Part shown: piece after piece, positions 9,002 to 17,922 of the stretch
Position numbering within the stretch: position 1 is the first letter of the stretch
Layout: the number at the start of each line of letters is the position of its first letter
Origin: Propionibacteriaceae bacterium
GTDB lineage: Bacteria; Actinomycetota; Actinomycetes; Propionibacteriales; Propionibacteriaceae
Direction: 5' to 3'
DNA: 64,000 nt
Assembly (NCBI GenBank): GCA_016717345.1
Contig: JADKFR010000004.1
Location: 1-64,000 of the forward strand
Translations under genes and position numbers: made by a program
The notes under the pieces: model-generated
Told to the model about the DNA's origin: nothing
The model's input: the letters and a program-made list of their open reading frames with translations, nothing else
Database searches by the model: none

Positions 9002-9436
9002 ATGAGCGAGTTCGACGTATCCGTCCCCGACGAATCGGAGCAGCTGGACCAGTTGCAGCCCGACGAGACCCTGCTCGACCGAGGCGTCGAGGATGTGCTG
9101 GACGAGGGGTATGTCACCGCGGAGAACTGGTCGCCCGCTCAGGGCTTCGGCAGCACGGCTGCTGAGATGAAGCGCGGAGAGACCCTCGACCAGCGCCTGG
9201 CGCAGGAGGTTCCGGAGGTCGTCCCCGACGAGACCCCGTGGAACCCTGATCCGTCCGAACCGAGGCAGGTGGGCAAGTCGCGTGCGGGGCGGCTGGTGGA
9301 TGCCAACGGCGGCTACCCCGGTGAGGACTCCGAGGCCGAGAGCGTCGGGCATGAGGTCGGGATCGACGGTGGTGCAGCCAGCGCGGAGGAAGCCGCGATG
9401 CACATCATCGACGTGTACGACGATGACGACGACTGA
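9002..9436 (+). CDS. DUF5709 domain-containing protein
   Basis: 144 residues, very acidic and probably largely disordered. It contains the repeated acidic/Pro pattern typical of the actinobacterial DUF5709 family (EDVLDEGY, PDETPWNPD, RAGRLVDANGG, ending in a run of Asp). The ATG at 9002 has no Shine-Dalgarno sequence, so initiation may be leaderless. Its 3' end overlaps the aminopeptidase start by 14 bp. The function of the family is unknown; stress-induced expression has been suggested for relatives. Confidence 0.8.
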   Translation: MSEFDVSVPDESEQLDQLQPDETLLDRGVEDVLDEGYVTAENWSPAQGFGSTAAEMKRGETLDQRLAQEVPEVVPDETPWNPDPSEPRQVGKSRAGRLVDANGGYPGEDSEAESVGHEVGIDGGAASAEEAAMHIIDVYDDDDD

Positions 9437-10388
9437 GGCCCTGCTCTACCCGCCAATCGAGCCGTATGCCAGCGGCCGGCTCGACGTTGGCGACGGCCAA
9501 GAGCTGTACTGGGAGGAGTGCGGAAACCCAGACGGTAAGCCGGCGGTCTTCATCCACGGTGGGCCCGGCGGGGGACTGGTCCCCAGCCATCGGCGCTACT
9601 TCAACCCCGCCGCCTATCGGGTCGTTCTGTTCGACCAGCGCGGTTGTGGGCGTAGTACCCCCCACGCCAGCGATCTGAACGCCGATCTGAGCGCGAACAC
9701 CACGTGGCATCTCGTCGCCGATCTGGAACGTCTCCGCGAGGCCCGGGGAATCGACTCCTGGCTGGTCTTCGGTGGATCGTGGGGCAGTGCCTTGGCCCTG
9801 GCGTACGCCGAGTCGCATCCCGAGCGCGTGAGCGAATTGGTCCTTCGCGGCATCTTCACGCTGCGTCGCAGTGAACTGGACTGGTACTACAACGGAGGCG
9901 CGGCGAATCTCGCCCCCGTGTGGTGGCGTTCGTTCCTCGCACCGCTGGGTGAAGGTTTCACGGGGGACTGCATCGCTGCCTATCACCACCTCCTGTTCGA
10001 CCCGGATCCGGCGATTCACCTGCCGGCAGGAGTTGCCTGGACGACCTGGGAGGCTGCCACGTCCACGCTTGAGTTCTCCCCCGAACTGGTGGCCGCCTTC
10101 TCCGACCCGGCCTTCGCCCTGGCGTTCGCACGCATCGAGAATCACTACTTCGTCAACGCCGGATGGTTCACCGAGGGCCAACTGCTCGCGCAGGTCGACA
10201 GGATCCGCCACATCCCTGGGGTGATCGTGCAGGGCGCCTACGATCTTCCGTGTCCGCTGACCACCGCGGACGCCCTGCATCGGGCGTGGCCCGAGGCCGA
10301 CTACCGCGTTGTGCTGGCGGGGCACTCCGTTTCTGAACCCGCGATTGCCAAGGAATTGGTAGCGGCCACGGACCGAATGGCCCTCTGA
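9423..10388 (+). CDS. pip: prolyl aminopeptidase (proline iminopeptidase)
   Basis: 321 residues, alpha/beta-hydrolase, peptidase family S33; it removes N-terminal proline from peptides in the cytoplasm. Visible landmarks: oxyanion-hole HGGPGGG, FDQRGCGRS, nucleophile elbow GGSWGS (Ser), GAYDLPCP with the catalytic Asp, and AGHS with the catalytic His near the C-terminus. The start at 9423 lies inside the end of the DUF5709 gene and matches the family's usual N-terminus (YPPIEPYASGRLDVGDG). Length fits the family. Confidence 0.93.
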   Translation: MTTTEALLYPPIEPYASGRLDVGDGQELYWEECGNPDGKPAVFIHGGPGGGLVPSHRRYFNPAAYRVVLFDQRGCGRSTPHASDLNADLSANTTWHLVADLERLREARGIDSWLVFGGSWGSALALAYAESHPERVSELVLRGIFTLRRSELDWYYNGGAANLAPVWWRSFLAPLGEGFTGDCIAAYHHLLFDPDPAIHLPAGVAWTTWEAATSTLEFSPELVAAFSDPAFALAFARIENHYFVNAGWFTEGQLLAQVDRIRHIPGVIVQGAYDLPCPLTTADALHRAWPEADYRVVLAGHSVSEPAIAKELVAATDRMAL

Positions 10389-10415
10389 ACGAAATCACAA
10401 CGCACTGAACGAGGC

Positions 10416-10570
10416 CACCACGTCCTGGTGCGGGTTATCAGCCGGTTCGTTGGCTGGCGGCGCTCGGACAACGCCTTCGGGCAGGTTATCCCGGGGTGGG
10501 AGAGGGGTCGTAACCCGCCGTTCCGCGATCTGAACGCCTGACCCCGGACGAACGGGCCTCATAACCTGCC
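10416..10570 (+). ncRNA. candidate structured element with interleaved inverted repeats, upstream of phoH
   Basis: The 258-bp gap between pip and phoH is unusually rich in long-range pairing. GGCAGGTTAT (10480-10489) pairs with ATAACCTGCC (10561-10570). Nested inside, CCGGGGT (10491-10497) pairs with ACCCCGG (10541-10547). GCGGGTTA (10430-10437) pairs with TAACCCGC (10511-10518), which crosses the first two as a pseudoknot. CACCA / TGGTG (10416-10430) makes a small 5' hairpin. No open reading frame with coding character is seen. It could be a small RNA, a pip terminator or chance; no known RNA family was recognised. Confidence 0.35.
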
Positions 10571-10617
10571 GGAAGGCGACAGTGCAGGTGCCTGGCCAGT
10601 GGGATCGGGTTGCTCGC

Positions 10618-10623
10618 TAAGAT
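10618..10623 (+). promoter_or_regulatory. putative -10 element of the phoH operon
   Basis: TAAGAT lies 23 bp before the phoH ATG, giving a short leader that contains AGGAGGA immediately before the ATG. A clear -35 is not visible. Confidence 0.4.
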
Positions 10624-10646
10624 GGGCGTTCATCGAACCAGGAGGA

Positions 10647-11645
10647 ATGCTGAACTCGCACCAGACGACGGCCGTTGCCGAACGACGGGTGGCAATCCCC
10701 GCGTCCATCAACATGGTCTCTGTGCTCGGTCCACGGGATGAGTTCCTACGCATCCTGGAGGCCGGGTTGGATGCTGACATCCATGTGCGCGGCAACGAGA
10801 TCACCCTCTCCGGAGAGCCGGCCGCGGTGACGACAGCGGCTGACGTGCTCACCGAACTCATCACCATCGTGCGGACGGGGCAGGGGCTGGCCGCCGACGT
10901 GGTTGAACGCGTGGTCGGGATGACGACCGGGGCCACTGCCCGGGCTTCTGAGGTGCTGACCCACGACATCCTGTCGTCGCGGGGCAAGACCATCCGTCCC
11001 AAGACCCTGAACCAGAAGCGGTACGTGGACGCCATCGATGCCCACACCGTCGTCTTCGCGATCGGGCCCGCCGGCACGGGCAAGACGTACCTGGCCATGG
11101 CCAAGGCCGTCCGGGCCCTGCAGGACAAGGAGGTGAACCGAATCATTCTCACCCGGCCGGCGATTGAGGCCGGGGAACGGCTCGGCTTCCTGCCGGGCAC
11201 TCTGAGCGACAAGATCGACCCTTACCTGCGGCCGTTGTACGACGCCCTTCACGACATGATCGATCCCGAGTCTGTGCCCAGGCTGCTGACGGCGGGCACC
11301 ATCGAGGTGGCCCCGCTGGCATACATGCGGGGACGGACGCTCAACGACGCCTTCATCATCCTGGACGAGGCCCAGAACACCTCGATGGAGCAGATGAAGA
11401 TGTTCCTCACCCGGCTGGGGTTCGGGTCACGCATGGTGGTGACCGGCGACGTGACTCAGATCGATCTTCCGGGTGGAACCCGCAGCGGCCTGGCCATGGT
11501 GGAGCAGATCCTCGATGGCGTCCACGACATCGCGTTCTGCACTCTGACCAGCCATGACGTCGTTCGGCACAAGCTCGTGGGACGGATCGTCGCGGCCTAC
11601 GATCGCTACGAGGCGACCGTACCGGCACGAAGGAGAGACCGATGA
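10647..11645 (+). CDS. phoH: PhoH-like ATPase
   Basis: 332 residues. It has a Walker A motif (GPAGTGKT, about residues 139-146) and a Walker B with LDEAQN (about 241). An N-terminal KH-like region covers residues ~20-100. PhoH proteins are cytoplasmic ATPases, probably RNA-related, that sit beside ybeY in many bacteria. The ATG at 10647 is immediately preceded by AGGAGGA, an unusually short spacing; the N-terminal sequence nevertheless matches relatives from about residue 12 onward. The 3' end overlaps the ybeY start by ATGA (11642-11645). It is the first gene of the phoH-ybeY-CNNM-era operon. Confidence 0.93.
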   Translation: MLNSHQTTAVAERRVAIPASINMVSVLGPRDEFLRILEAGLDADIHVRGNEITLSGEPAAVTTAADVLTELITIVRTGQGLAADVVERVVGMTTGATARASEVLTHDILSSRGKTIRPKTLNQKRYVDAIDAHTVVFAIGPAGTGKTYLAMAKAVRALQDKEVNRIILTRPAIEAGERLGFLPGTLSDKIDPYLRPLYDALHDMIDPESVPRLLTAGTIEVAPLAYMRGRTLNDAFIILDEAQNTSMEQMKMFLTRLGFGSRMVVTGDVTQIDLPGGTRSGLAMVEQILDGVHDIAFCTLTSHDVVRHKLVGRIVAAYDRYEATVPARRRDR

Positions 11646-12093
11646 TCGATATCAACAACGAGTCGGGCGTTGAAGTCGACACCGAACGACTGCTGGCTCT
11701 GGCCTCGTTTGCGCTGGACCTGTTGCGGATCCACCCCCAGACCGAACTGTCCGTCCTGCTCGTCGATGAGGACACGATGAGCGCCTACCACGTCAAGTAC
11801 ATGGATGAGCCCGGCCCGACCGATGTTCTGAGCTTCCCGATGGACGAACTCCGAGCCCCCGACGGCGACGAGGAGCCCCCGCTGGGCATGCTGGGGGACA
11901 TCGTGTTGTGCCCGGCAGTCACCGCGGTGCAAGCGGCCGAGAACCACCGGACCCCGAGGAGGAGGCCGACTACCTGCTGATCCACGGGTTGTTGCACCTG
12001 CTCGGTCACGATCATGCCGAGGCCGAGGAGAAGAAGGTCATGTTCGACCTGAACGACCGGATCATCGCGGCGTGGTCGAATCACCGCCGGTGA
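11642..12093 (+). CDS. ybeY: endoribonuclease YbeY, frameshifted as sequenced
   Basis: YbeY is a zinc endoribonuclease for 16S rRNA 3'-end maturation and ribosome quality control. The first ~100 residues (INNESG, PTDVLSFPMDE, LGDIVLCP) read in the frame starting at 11642 and would stop at 11980. The catalytic zinc motif (IHGLLHLLGHDH, three His) and the C-terminus lie in another frame, ending at 12093. The break is around 11935-11955 and fits loss of one base. Together the two frames give a normal ~150-residue YbeY. The gene is highly conserved and sits in an intact operon, so a sequence error is more likely than true inactivation. Confidence 0.88.
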
Positions 12094-12097
12094 CGCA

Positions 12098-13450
12098 GTG
12101 AACCAAACGCAGTGGATCGAGATTGCGGTCGCCATCGCCTGTATCGCGGTGGCCTCGCTGCTCGCCGCCGCCGATTCGGCGTTCTCGTCGATGTCCAAGT
12201 CACGCGCGGAAGGACTGCTCGAGGAGGGACGCACCGGCGCGAAGCGCTTGGTGGATATGGTGGCCGACCCGGCCCCCTTCCTGAATACCGCACTCTTCCT
12301 GCGGCTGTTGGTCGAAGTGACGGCCACCGTCCTCGTCACTCTGGTGTACGTCGAGCATGTGGGAGAGGTGTGGCAGCGCATCCTGCTGCCGGTTGCCACG
12401 ATGGTCGCCGTCTCTTTCATCGTCCTCGGCGTGGCGCCCCGAACCCTGGGACGCCAGAACGCCGAGCGGGTCGCCCTGGCGGCCGCGGCGCCCTTGAGCG
12501 CGCTCACCACCGTGTTGGGCCCGATCCCGCAACTCATGATCGTGATCGGCAACGTCCTCACCCCAGGTCGGGGATTCTCCGACGGCCCGTTCACCTCGGA
12601 GGCCGAACTGCGGGAGTTGGTCGACATGGCCGAGGCCCGGGAGCTCATCGAAGCGGGCGAGCGCAAGATGATCCACTCGGTGTTCGAACTCGGGGACACC
12701 ATCGTCAAGGAGGTCATGGTCCCTCGCACCGAGATGGTCTACATCGAACGCGGTAAGACCTTGCGACAAGGCCTTTCGCTGGCGCTGCGTTCGGGCTTCA
12801 GCCGAATCCCGGTGATCGACGATGACATCGACGACGTCGTGGGGGTGCTCTACCTCAAGGACGTGATGCGCCGGATGTATGACAACCCCAAAGCCCAGAC
12901 CGACGAGAACGTCGAAACCCTGATGCGTGCACCCAGCTTCTGCCCCGATTCAAAGCCGGTCGACGAACTCCTGCACGAGATGCAGCTGACCCGCAGTCAC
13001 GTGGTCATCGTGATCGATGAGTTCGGCGGCACAGCGGGCCTGGCCACGATCGAGGATGTCCTGGAGGAAATCGTCGGGGAGATCGTGGATGAGCACGATC
13101 AGGAGGTGCCGCCAGTGACCCAGCTCGGACCGGAGCGGTTCCGGGTCTCGGCTCGGCTCCCGATCGACGATCTCGGTGAGCTGTTCGGTCTCAAGCTGGA
13201 CGACGAGGACGTGGACACCGTGCTCGGGCTGATGGCCAAGGAACTCAACAAGGTGCCGATCCCTGGATCGGTCGTGCGGTGGGAGGGCATCGAATTGATT
13301 GCAGAACGAGGGACGGGGAGGCGCCACTCGATCCGGACAGTGCTGGCGTTCCTTGCCGGCGAAGAGACCGGCACGCCCACCGAGGAGTCGGACGCGGCGG
13401 CCGAGGTGGCGGCCAGGCTGGCCCGGGAATCGGCTGCGAGGGCATCGTGA
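12098..13450 (+). CDS. CNNM/CorC-type membrane protein with CBS pair
   Basis: 450 residues, GTG start 5 bp after ybeY. An N-terminal CNNM (DUF21) domain has about four membrane helices, followed by the family linker (EAGERKMIHSVFELGDT, then VPRTEM). Two CBS repeats come next (about residues 205-330; SRIPVIDDD, VVIVIDEFGG) and then a C-terminal CorC/HlyC domain (RFRVSARLPIDDLGELFGL). Relatives are implicated in magnesium or cobalt efflux or its regulation. It ends overlapping the era GTG, so the two are translationally coupled. Confidence 0.9.
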   Translation: MNQTQWIEIAVAIACIAVASLLAAADSAFSSMSKSRAEGLLEEGRTGAKRLVDMVADPAPFLNTALFLRLLVEVTATVLVTLVYVEHVGEVWQRILLPVATMVAVSFIVLGVAPRTLGRQNAERVALAAAAPLSALTTVLGPIPQLMIVIGNVLTPGRGFSDGPFTSEAELRELVDMAEARELIEAGERKMIHSVFELGDTIVKEVMVPRTEMVYIERGKTLRQGLSLALRSGFSRIPVIDDDIDDVVGVLYLKDVMRRMYDNPKAQTDENVETLMRAPSFCPDSKPVDELLHEMQLTRSHVVIVIDEFGGTAGLATIEDVLEEIVGEIVDEHDQEVPPVTQLGPERFRVSARLPIDDLGELFGLKLDDEDVDTVLGLMAKELNKVPIPGSVVRWEGIELIAERGTGRRHSIRTVLAFLAGEETGTPTEESDAAAEVAARLARESAARAS

Positions 13451-14361
13451 CACGGTCCGGTTTCGTCTGCTTCGTGGGCCGCCCCAATGCCGGGAAGTCC
13501 ACGCTCACCAACGCCCTGGTCGGCACCAAGATCGCGATCGCCTCGTCCAAGCCGCAGACGACCCGCCACGTGATCCGCGGGATCGTGAACCGCCCGGACG
13601 CACAGCTCATCCTGATCGACACCCCCGGGCTCCACAAGCCGCGGACGTTGCTGGGGGAGCGGCTCAACGACCTGGTGCACGAGACCTGGTCGGAGGTTGA
13701 TGTGATCGGGGTGTGCCTTCCCTCCAACGAGCGGATCGGCCCTGGTGATGAATTCCTCGTGGGGGAGATCGCGAAGTTGCCCAAGCGTCCGCAGTTGGTG
13801 GCCCTGGCGACCAAGTCCGATCTGGTCGCCCCGGCCCGGATGGCTCAGCACCTGCTGAAGATCGCTTCCCTGGAGGAGAAGCTCGGGATCCGCTGGGCCT
13901 CGATCATTCCGGTCTCCGCGGTGACCGACGACCAGGTGGACATCGTCGCCGACGAACTCGTCAAGCTGCTGCCGGAGGGTCCCCGGTTCTACCCCGACGG
14001 TGAGGTCACGGACGAGCCGATGGAGATCCGGATCGCCGAGCTGATCCGGGAGTCGGCTCTGGAGGGTGTCCGTGACGAGCTTCCGCACTCGCTGATGGTC
14101 ACCATCGAAGAGATGGGCCTCCGCGAGGGCCGTCCCGCGGACCGTCCGCTGCTGGACATCTACGCGTCGATGATTGTCGAACGTGACTCCCAGAAGGGGA
14201 TCATGATCGGTCACCGGGGTGAGCGGTTGCGGGAAGTGGGATCAGCCGCCCGCCGGCAGATTGCTGAATTGGTGGGCACCCCTGTGCATCTCGATCTGCG
14301 CGTCAAGGTGGTCAAGGAATGGCAGCGCGATCCGAAGGCGCTGAACCGGCTGGGCTTCTGA
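13447..14361 (+). CDS. era: GTPase Era
   Basis: 304 residues; an essential GTPase that binds 16S rRNA and assists 30S assembly. The GTG start at 13447 overlaps the upstream stop. Motifs: G1 GRPNAGKST, G3 DTPG, G4 TKSD, and a C-terminal KH domain (MIGHRGERLREVG, then VKVVKEWQRDPK). Length and motif spacing are standard. It is the last gene of the phoH-ybeY operon. Confidence 0.96.
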   Translation: MTRSGFVCFVGRPNAGKSTLTNALVGTKIAIASSKPQTTRHVIRGIVNRPDAQLILIDTPGLHKPRTLLGERLNDLVHETWSEVDVIGVCLPSNERIGPGDEFLVGEIAKLPKRPQLVALATKSDLVAPARMAQHLLKIASLEEKLGIRWASIIPVSAVTDDQVDIVADELVKLLPEGPRFYPDGEVTDEPMEIRIAELIRESALEGVRDELPHSLMVTIEEMGLREGRPADRPLLDIYASMIVERDSQKGIMIGHRGERLREVGSAARRQIAELVGTPVHLDLRVKVVKEWQRDPKALNRLGF

Positions 14362-14407
14362 GCCGGCCGCCGTGGTGCGGATCGGATGACGGGACGGGGG
14401 TGGCGAT

Positions 14408-14427
14408 TGTGACGATCGTGTGTCACA
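14408..14427. promoter_or_regulatory. possible operator palindrome upstream of leuA leader
   Basis: TGTGAC (14408-14413) and GTCACA (14422-14427) are perfect inverted half-sites 8 bp apart, 8 bp before the leader peptide ATG. The layout suits a dimeric regulator; the regulator is unknown. Confidence 0.35.
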
Positions 14428-14435
14428 GTGTCGTC

Positions 14436-14480
14436 ATGGCATGGGTGCGACTGCTCCTTCATCGCCGTAGCGAGGCCTAG
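14436..14480 (+). CDS. leuL: leucine leader peptide (leuL)
   Basis: A 14-codon open frame, MAWVRLLLHRRSEA, with three consecutive Leu codons (CTG CTC CTT, 14451-14459). It ends in TAG inside the attenuator region, 77 bp upstream of leuA. This is the classical design of a ribosome-sensing leader: starvation for charged tRNA-Leu stalls the ribosome at the Leu run. Similar leaders precede leuA in other actinobacteria. It is too short for ordinary gene calling. Confidence 0.75.
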   Translation: MAWVRLLLHRRSEA

Positions 14481-14513
14481 ACTCCAGATCAGGCTTCCTC
14501 GCTGCGGAGGCTT
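14469..14513 (+). promoter_or_regulatory. leuA transcription attenuator (alternative hairpins)
   Basis: Two mutually exclusive structures. The antiterminator pairs AGCGAGG (14469-14475, overlapping the end of leuL) with CCTCGCT (14497-14503). The terminator pairs AGGCTTCC (14491-14498) with GGAGGCTT (14506-14513), with two G-U pairs and a 7-nt loop, at a short T-run. A ribosome that reaches the leuL stop would cover the first arm and allow the terminator. A ribosome stalled at the Leu codons would leave it free to pair. Confidence 0.65.
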
Positions 14514-14557
14514 TCCACGCGCCTGGCATCCCAGAATCCCCTCTGCGAGGAATCACC

Positions 14558-16318
14558 ATGACCACCCACACGTTTGGCACGCGGCCCCAGTCCGTCGGCG
14601 TCCAGCAGCCCAGCCCGATGCCGTTCACTCGGTACACCCCGTTCGAGCCGGTTGACGTGCCCGACCGGACCTGGCCGACCAAGAAGATCACGGCTGCGCC
14701 GCGCTGGCTGTCCACCGACCTGCGGGACGGCAACCAGGCGCTGATCGACCCGATGACCCCCTCCCGCAAGCTGAAGATGTTCGACCTGCTGGTGGCGATG
14801 GGCTACAAGGAGATCGAGGTGGGGTTCCCGTCGGCGTCCCAGACCGACTTCGACTTCGTCCGTGGCCTGATCACCTCGGACGCCGTCCCCGACGATGTCA
14901 CCATCAGCGTCCTCACCCAAGCCCGTGAGGACCTGATCGAACGCACCGCCCAGTCCCTGATCGGGGCGAAGCGGGCGAACATCCACCTGTACAACGCGAC
15001 CGCGGAACTGTTCAGGCGGGTGGTTTTCAACATCGACGAGGCCCAGTGCATCGCCATGGCGACGCGGGGCACCCAGTTGGTCATGAAGTACGCCGAGCAG
15101 AACCTGCGGGATGTGGAGTTCGGCTACCAGTACAGTCCCGAGATCTTCACCCAGACTCCGACGGACTTCGCCATCGAAGTCTGCAACCACGTGATGGACG
15201 TCTGGCAGCCCGGCGAGGGCCGCGAGATCATCCTCAACCTGCCCGCCACGGTCGAGCGCTCGACCCCCAACACCTACGCGGACCAGATCGAGTACTTCGG
15301 ACGGCACGTCCGCAACCGTCCCCACGTGGCGGTTTCGCTGCACCCCCACAACGACCGCGGGACGGCGGTCGCCGCGACCGAGTTGGCCCTGATGGCCGGT
15401 GCCGACCGGGTCGAGGGTTGCCTGTTCGGCCACGGCGAGCGGACGGGGAACGTGTGCCTGGTGACCCTGGGCATGAACCTGTTCAGCCAGGGCGTCGACC
15501 CCAAGATCGACTTCTCCGACATCGACGAGATCCGTCGGACGGTGGAGTACTGCACCAACCTGCCGGTCCACCCGCGTCACCCATACGCGGGGGATCTGGT
15601 GTACACCGCCTTCTCTGGCTCCCACCAGGACGCCATCAAGAAGGGGCTGGAGGCGCTGGAGAGGCAGGCCGCCTCCCAAGGGAAGACGATTCATGAGATT
15701 CCCTGGGAGGCGCCCTACCTGCCGATCGATCCGCACGACGTCGGGCGCACCTACGAGGCCGTGATCCGGGTCAACTCGCAGTCCGGCAAGGGCGGCATGG
15801 CCTACATCATGAAGTCCGAACACAAGCTGGACCTGCCGCGCCGCCTCCAGATGGAGTTCAGCCGTGTCGTCCAGAAGCGCACGGACTCCGAAGGCGGCGA
15901 GGTGTCCGGCGACGAGATGTTCCGGATCTTCGAGGGCGAATACCTGATCGGGGAGTCGCCGCTGTCCCTGGTCACGGTGAAGTCGATCTCGAACGGCGGC
16001 GGCTACAGCGTCACGGCGACGGTGCTTTCCCACGGGGTGGAGAAGACCATCACCGGTGAGGGCAACGGACCAGTGTCGGCATTCGTGGACGCGTTGGGGA
16101 TTCTGGGCCACCACGTGCGCGTCCTTGACTACACCGAGCACGCGCTGTCCTCTGGCGGTGACGCGATGGCTGCCGCCTACGTCGAAACCGAGGTCGGTGA
16201 AGGTGAGGACTCCCATGTGCTGTGGGGGGTCGGGCTCAACTCCTCGATCGTGACCGCCTCACTCAAGGCGGTCGTCAGTGCCATCAACCGGGACTTCCGG
16301 GATCGCGCGGCCGTCTGA
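14558..16318 (+). CDS. leuA: 2-isopropylmalate synthase
   Basis: 586 residues, the long actinobacterial type. It catalyses the first committed step of leucine synthesis (acetyl-CoA plus 2-oxoisovalerate). The N-terminal TIM barrel has LRDGNQALIDPM and the metal-binding HPHNDRGT. The C-terminal LeuA regulatory domain (from about residue 440) includes NGGGYSVTA and runs to VSAINRDFR, and would bind leucine for feedback inhibition. The ATG has GCGAGGA about 6 nt upstream. Control by a leader peptide and attenuator is visible upstream. Confidence 0.96.
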   Translation: MTTHTFGTRPQSVGVQQPSPMPFTRYTPFEPVDVPDRTWPTKKITAAPRWLSTDLRDGNQALIDPMTPSRKLKMFDLLVAMGYKEIEVGFPSASQTDFDFVRGLITSDAVPDDVTISVLTQAREDLIERTAQSLIGAKRANIHLYNATAELFRRVVFNIDEAQCIAMATRGTQLVMKYAEQNLRDVEFGYQYSPEIFTQTPTDFAIEVCNHVMDVWQPGEGREIILNLPATVERSTPNTYADQIEYFGRHVRNRPHVAVSLHPHNDRGTAVAATELALMAGADRVEGCLFGHGERTGNVCLVTLGMNLFSQGVDPKIDFSDIDEIRRTVEYCTNLPVHPRHPYAGDLVYTAFSGSHQDAIKKGLEALERQAASQGKTIHEIPWEAPYLPIDPHDVGRTYEAVIRVNSQSGKGGMAYIMKSEHKLDLPRRLQMEFSRVVQKRTDSEGGEVSGDEMFRIFEGEYLIGESPLSLVTVKSISNGGGYSVTATVLSHGVEKTITGEGNGPVSAFVDALGILGHHVRVLDYTEHALSSGGDAMAAAYVETEVGEGEDSHVLWGVGLNSSIVTASLKAVVSAINRDFRDRAAV

Positions 16319-16383
16319 CGATTCGGCGTTGGCCAGGCCGGCTGGGCCGGACGGACGCGGTGAGGGACGTGGGCGCTGACCGA

Positions 16384-16389
16384 TAGGAT
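16384..16389 (+). promoter_or_regulatory. putative -10 of leaderless argG promoter
   Basis: TAGGAT lies 7 nt before the argG ATG and no ribosome site is present, so transcription should start at or next to the A of the start codon. Confidence 0.45.
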
Positions 16390-16396
16390 CGCGCCC

Positions 16397-17819
16397 ATGC
16401 CCAAGGTCCTCACCAAACTCCCGGTCGGCGAGCGCGTCGGCCTGGCCTTCTCCGGCGGTCTCGACACCTCGGTCGCGGTCGCGTGGATGCGCGAGCGGGG
16501 TGCCGTCCCCTGCACCTACACCGCCGATCTCGGCCAGTACGACGAACCCGACATCGACTCGGTCCCGGGCCGCGCAGGTGCCTACGGCGCTGAAATCTCG
16601 CGGATGGTCGACTGCACACCGGCCATGGTCGAGGAGGGCCTGGTCGCATTGGTGTGCGGCGCGTTCCACATCCGCACGGGTGGACGCACCTACTTCAACA
16701 CCACTCCGATCGGACGGGCGGTGACGGGAACCCTGCTGGTGCGCGCCATGCGTGCCGACGACGTCTGGATCTGGGGCGACGGCTCCACCTACAAGGGCAA
16801 CGACATCGAGCGGTTCTACCGCTACGGCCTGCTGGCCAACCCGCAGCTGCGCATCTACAAGCCGTGGCTGGACGCCGACTTCGTCGCCGAGCTGGGCGGC
16901 CGCTCCGAAATGTCCCAATGGCTGGCCGAACGCGACCTGCCTTACCGGGATTCCAAGGAGAAGGCGTATTCCACCGACGCCAACATCTGGGGCGCCACGC
17001 ATGAGGCGAAGGAGTTGGAACACCTCAACGTCGGGATGGAGATCGTCGAACCCATCATGGGGGTGCGGCACTGGGACCCGTCCGTGGTGATCGAGACCGA
17101 GGACGTCACTGTCAGTTTCGAGCAGGGACGTCCGGTGGCCATCAACGGCAGGACGTTCGCGTCCGCGGTGGAACTGGTCTACGAGGCCAACACCATCGGC
17201 GGCCGGCACGGGCTGGGGATGAGTGACCAGATCGAGAACCGCATCATCGAGGCCAAGAGCCGGGGCATCTACGAGGCACCGGGGATGGCGCTGCTGCACA
17301 TCTGCTACGAGCGGCTCGTGTCCGCGATCCACAACGAGGACACCCTGGCCAACTACCACGTCGAGGGCCGCAAGCTCGGCCGGCTGATGTACGAGGGACG
17401 CTGGCTCGACCCGCAGTCGCTGATGCTCCGCGAGTCGCTGCAGCGTTGGGTCGGCTCGGCCGTCACCGGGTCGGTGACCCTGCGGCTGCGTCGGGGTGAG
17501 GACTACTCGATCCTCGACACCGATGGACGCGAACCTGTCCTACCACCCGGAGAAGCTGTCCATGGAGCGGGTGGGGGATGCTGCGTTCGGTCCGCTGGAC
17601 CGGATCGGCCAGCTCACGATGCGCAACCTGGACATCGCGGACTCCCGCACCAGGCTGGAGCAGTACGCGGCGCTGGGGCTCGTCGGCGGGGCCGTCTCGG
17701 ATCTGGTGGGGAGCCTTGAGGCCGGGCAGGCCAGTGCGATCAGCGAGCTGTCCTCCACGATCAGCGAGGCCTCCCTGGAGGCTCAGCAGGGTTCGTCGTT
17801 CGATCAGGGCACGGACTGA
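16397..17819 (+). CDS. argG: argininosuccinate synthase, frameshifted as sequenced
   Basis: Joins citrulline and aspartate with ATP in arginine synthesis. It is the longer ArgG type (about 470 residues). The PP-loop is AFSGGLDTS (residues 17-25). The frame from 16397 is normal to about residue 378 (LRRGEDYSILDTDG) and then runs into non-homologous sequence, stopping at 17719. The true C-terminus (LSYHPEKLSMER, FGPLDRIGQLTMRNLDIADSR) continues in another frame to 17819. The shift fits one extra base near 17525-17531. All catalytic parts are present. A consensus error is likelier than pseudogenisation, because the homologous tail remains intact. Confidence 0.93.
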
Positions 17820-17922
17820 TCGTCACCTCGCCTCACCAGGACCCAGCCGGTTCACAGGCAACCCACAGGCTGACTCCCTAGGTTCTCATGAGAGACCCCG
17901 GCCAGCCCAGACAGGATCCTTC

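Noticed and set aside
8816..9403. Upstream extension of the membrane-protein frame on the minus strand.
   Set aside because: It would run through the whole DUF5709 gene on the other strand; the ATG at 8815 gives the expected Pro/Trp-rich N-terminus.
14489..16216. Long minus strand frame opposite leuA.
   Set aside because: leuA is certain; the antisense translation is His/Gln/Arg-rich and shows no domain.
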